Part shown: in pieces, positions 61,588 through 64,000 of the stretch
Numbering within the stretch: the stretch's first letter is position 1
Layout of the letters: the number at the start of each line of letters is the position of its first letter
DNA from: Clostridium sp.
GTDB lineage: Bacteria > Bacillota > Clostridia > Clostridiales > Clostridiaceae
NCBI RefSeq assembly: GCF_018372875.1
Contig: NZ_JAHAIF010000013.1
Coordinates: 1-64,000 of the forward strand
Length of the DNA: 64,000 bases
Direction of reading: 5' to 3'
Program-made: the position numbers and the translations under genes
Notes under the pieces: model-generated
The model's input: only the letters and a program-made list of their open reading frames with translations
Told to the model about the DNA's origin: nothing
Databases searched by the model: none

Positions 61588-62882
61588 CTATTTATAACCT
61601 TTTTCCATTTATTCATAAACTTTTTCTTTTTCACTCTTCTTCTATGTACAGATGTTAACAAAGTAATAAGAATTATCAAGGCTGTTCCTAAAGTTATTAA
61701 TAATACTTTATTTTCCTTTAAGAAATCCATTAAAGCTAGTTTGTTATTGTAATCTCTATTTATTCCACTAATTAAATCTATAGTTTTAAAAGTTTTACCA
61801 TCAATATTGACTTTTGCAGTAGTAATAACTTCTCCTTTTTTTAAGCTCATTTTAGCTAATTTGCTAGGAAGTGTATATTCAAGGGAAAAATTAAGTTTAT
61901 CACTTGCACCGTTTTTAGTTGTATAATAAACATCTTCATTAGCTAAAACTGGAATAGAAGAATTATCATCTATAGCAACTTCAGTAATAACTTCTCCCTT
62001 TTTATAAACTTCATTTTTAGTGAAGTTATTATATCCATAATTAAATATTGTTTTTGCATCGGAATAAACTTTTTCTATACTTTCGCCCATTAAGAAAGAA
62101 GCTACGAGTCTATGTCCATCTTTTTCAGAAGCAATAACATTTGTAAATCTCGCTTCTGAAGTATATCCTCTCTTTGCAGATAGTGAATATTCATAAAAAT
62201 ACTTTGAATTTTTTAATAATATAGAATTATGATTATTTAGCCATCTTTCATAGCCATCTAAGTTACTAGGTGGTAGTTGAAGCATTACAGTTCTAGTCAT
62301 TTCAATAAACTTAGGGTTTTTGATTGCTTCTCTCATAAAAAGAGCTAAGTCATTTGGTGTTGTATAATGATTTTCATCAGGTAAACCACTGGGGTTTGTG
62401 AAGTGACTATTATTAGCTCCAATTGCTTTAGCAAAATCATTCATTTTTTTAGCAAAGGCTTCTTTAGAGCCAGCATTAAATTCAGCTAATGTTTCTGCAC
62501 AGTCATTACCAGATTCAAGTAAAAGCCCTAATAACAAATGTTCAAGAGTAATTTGCTCTCCTTCCCTTAAACCTATGGAGCTTCCATCAGCAAAGGGGGG
62601 ATTTTTTCCTACAGTTACTACTGTGTCCAAATTGTCATATTCATTTAGTATAATTGTTGCAGTTATTATTTTTGTTGTAGATGCAGGATAGTATTTTTTA
62701 TCACCATTTTTAGAAAATAGTATTTGTCCTGTATCGGCATCTAGTAAAGTAACACCTTCAGTAGTTAGATATGGACTGCTTTCAGCGTAAACAATGTTAC
62801 AAGGCAAAAATAATAAACTTAATATAATAATCAACGTTAACATTGATAAAAATCTTTTTATATATGAAAATAAATTATTCAT
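61569..62882 (-). CDS. D-alanyl-D-alanine carboxypeptidase (S11, DacF-like)
   Basis: This exported enzyme trims the terminal D-Ala from peptidoglycan stem peptides. It has a signal peptide (about 1-32), a catalytic domain with S68-x-x-K71 (PASTTKIIT) and S124-G-N126 (LESGNDCAE), a C-terminal beta domain, and a C-terminal membrane helix followed by a basic tail (RRRVKKKKF). The third motif, normally K-T-G or K-S-G, reads K237-R-G239 in AKRGYTSEA, an unusual change that may affect activity or substrate. Length 437 is within the DacF range. Confidence 0.9.
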   Translation of the reverse strand: MNNLFSYIKRFLSMLTLIIILSLLFLPCNIVYAESSPYLTTEGVTLLDADTGQILFSKNGDKKYYPASTTKIITATIILNEYDNLDTVVTVGKNPPFADGSSIGLREGEQITLEHLLLGLLLESGNDCAETLAEFNAGSKEAFAKKMNDFAKAIGANNSHFTNPSGLPDENHYTTPNDLALFMREAIKNPKFIEMTRTVMLQLPPSNLDGYERWLNNHNSILLKNSKYFYEYSLSAKRGYTSEARFTNVIASEKDGHRLVASFLMGESIEKVYSDAKTIFNYGYNNFTKNEVYKKGEVITEVAIDDNSSIPVLANEDVYYTTKNGASDKLNFSLEYTLPSKLAKMSLKKGEVITTAKVNIDGKTFKTIDLISGINRDYNNKLALMDFLKENKVLLITLGTALIILITLLTSVHRRRVKKKKFMNKWKKVINRKKVGR

Positions 62883-63028
62883 TTAGTACCTCTCAATAAA
62901 ATAATATAATATATTTTAACAAAATTTTTAGGATAATTCTACAAAATCAATAAAAATAGAATATATTAGGTTAAATATTGAGTTTTTGTTAATAATCTTA
63001 AGAGAATATTAAACGTATGAGGTGTTTT

Positions 63029-63616
63029 ATGAAGAAAAATTATACCACTATGGGAATTTTATCTATTGTTGTTATGGTGAGTTTCTATGCTTTATTTACA
63101 TATATTAAATCTGGCAAAGACCAGTTAAATAAGAATGAGACTGAAAGTATGTTTGTTGAGGAGGATGAAGGAGAGGCAATTGAATTAAAAAATAAGCAAA
63201 TAGTAGTAGATGTAAAGGGGGCGGTTAAAAGGCCTAATATTTATAGATTAGAAGAGGGGAGTATAGTAGAAGATGCAATTACCATTGCTGGAGGTACTAC
63301 AAGTGAGGCTGACTTAATTAAAATAAATAGAGCAGAAAAGTTGTCAGATAATCAGGAGGTTATAATTCCTATAAAAGGGCAAGAGGAAAGTGAGCCTTTT
63401 ACAAGCAATTCTTCAGATAGTAATGGAAAAATAAATATTAATACTGCCAATGAAACAGAGTTGGATTCTTTGCCAGGAATTGGACCATCCAAAGCAGTAG
63501 AAATTATAAAATATAGAGAGAAAAATGGAAAATTTAAATCTGTTGAGGAAATAAAAAACATAAAAGGAATAGGAGAGGCATCTTTTGAAAAATTAAAAGA
63601 TAGTATAAAAGTATGA
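63029..63616 (+). CDS. comEA: ComEA-like DNA-binding competence protein
   Basis: This membrane-anchored extracellular DNA receptor is used in natural transformation. An N-terminal membrane helix (about 6-27) is followed by an SLBB domain (VDVKGAVKRPNIYRLEEGS) and a C-terminal double helix-hairpin-helix (INTANETELDSLPGIGPSKA, then IKNIKGIGEASFEKL). The ATG at 63029 follows GAGGTG; the ATG at 63017 is also in frame and would add four residues. No comEC or comEB follows within the window. Confidence 0.9.
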   Translation: MKKNYTTMGILSIVVMVSFYALFTYIKSGKDQLNKNETESMFVEEDEGEAIELKNKQIVVDVKGAVKRPNIYRLEEGSIVEDAITIAGGTTSEADLIKINRAEKLSDNQEVIIPIKGQEESEPFTSNSSDSNGKININTANETELDSLPGIGPSKAVEIIKYREKNGKFKSVEEIKNIKGIGEASFEKLKDSIKV

Positions 63617-63710
63617 TATTTGTTTTAAAATAAGCGTTTTAATGATATAATTAATCCGTATTAAAAGAGCAAAAAATGTTTATATATAGGGGTTCATAGG
63701 AGGAGAAATA

Positions 63711-64000
63711 ATGTCTAAAAAAATAATAGCCCTTATTTTAGGGACTATGATGACAGTATCATTAGTAGGGTGTAGTAACAAGGATAATAAAGAAGATAAT
63801 ACAAAAACATTTGCTATTGCAAGTGATGAGAAATATTCAAACTTAGATGGAGAATGGTCTAAGGATATAACATTAAAAACTTTCGACGAAAAGTTTGATA
63901 AGCTTTTCGGTGAAATAAGGGATAAGAGTAAAACGTATGGCTTAACTTTTAATGAAAAAGGTGAAGAAAGCGTAAAGCAAGAAAAAGGTAGGACTGTAAA
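63711..64000 (+). CDS. Lipoprotein of unknown function (partial, runs off window)
   Basis: An AGGAGGAG site precedes the ATG at 63711. The product begins MSKKIIALILGTMMTVSLVG followed by the lipobox cysteine, so it is a lipid-anchored surface protein. The visible 96 residues after that are charged (NLDGEWSKDITLKTFDEKFD) and match no family I recognise. The gene continues beyond base 64000. Confidence 0.8.
   Translation, partial: MSKKIIALILGTMMTVSLVGCSNKDNKEDNTKTFAIASDEKYSNLDGEWSKDITLKTFDEKFDKLFGEIRDKSKTYGLTFNEKGEESVKQEKGRTV

Overview
The window is chromosomal DNA of a low-GC, endospore-forming Gram-positive anaerobe, most likely Clostridium sensu stricto. The evidence is strongly AT-rich DNA with AGGAGG ribosome sites, an alpha/beta-type small acid-soluble spore protein, a SpoIVFA/SpoIVFB pair, minCDE next to mreBCD, and the Firmicute order rplU-prp-rpmA-obg. 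Three family-18 chitinases point to a chitin-degrading species; C. paraputrificum or C. tertium relatives would fit, but I cannot fix the species.

Layout. 1-0.1 kb: the 3' end of an IS3-type transposase. 0.3-4.5 kb: oxidoreductase, nitronate monooxygenase/FabK-like enzyme, tRNA-Trp, GH25-LysM lysozyme, spore protein. 4.8-12.3 kb: a YhaO/YhaN (SbcD/SbcC-like) pair, an orphan zinc/manganese-binding lipoprotein, a membrane-bound MutS-like ATPase, a CBS protein. 12.5-15.3 kb: a copper operon csoR-copA-copZ with a visible operator. 15.4-25.2 kb: PspA, ribosomal protein S1-like, PadR plus a membrane partner, pyruvate kinase, PepD, a 59-residue winged-helix protein, GNAT, NlpC/P60, SPOR protein. 25.3-38.7 kb: the cell-shape and division block maf-radC-mreBCD-pbp2-minCDE-rodA-mgsA-rodA2-spoIVFA-spoIVFB. 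38.7-44.4 kb: an accessory block (YtrA-like regulator, ABC transporter with a broken last permease, aldo/keto reductase, nucleotidyltransferase). 44.6-48.6 kb: two radical-SAM-associated proteins and ribonuclease G. 48.8-55.1 kb: a second accessory block with three chitinases and a decayed gene. 55.2-63.6 kb: rplU-prp-rpmA-obg-yhbY-nadD-yqeK-LCP-rluA, a convergent D,D-carboxypeptidase, and comEA. A lipoprotein gene runs off the right edge.

How the genes work together. The 26-39 kb block builds the elongation machinery (MreBCD, PBP2, SEDS glycosyltransferases), places the septum (MinCDE) and processes a sporulation factor (SpoIVFB). In related clostridia and bacilli these genes run on into rng and rplU-prp-rpmA-obg. 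Here that backbone is interrupted twice, by the ABC block and by the chitinase block.

The most unusual non-coding signal is a dispersed, modular intergenic repeat of about 110-180 bp, with at least five copies or part-copies between 8.7 and 24.4 kb. Its 3' module can fold into a long hairpin followed by a T-run. Also notable are perfect or near-perfect operator palindromes (PadR, chitinases, pykA/pepD), a recurrent terminator hairpin type, a duplicated SEDS gene, and a gene with two in-frame stops that joins a membrane/repeat protein to a sigma-region-4-like helix-turn-helix. I found no CRISPR array, prophage or classical defence system. Most of the window is ordinary housekeeping sequence.
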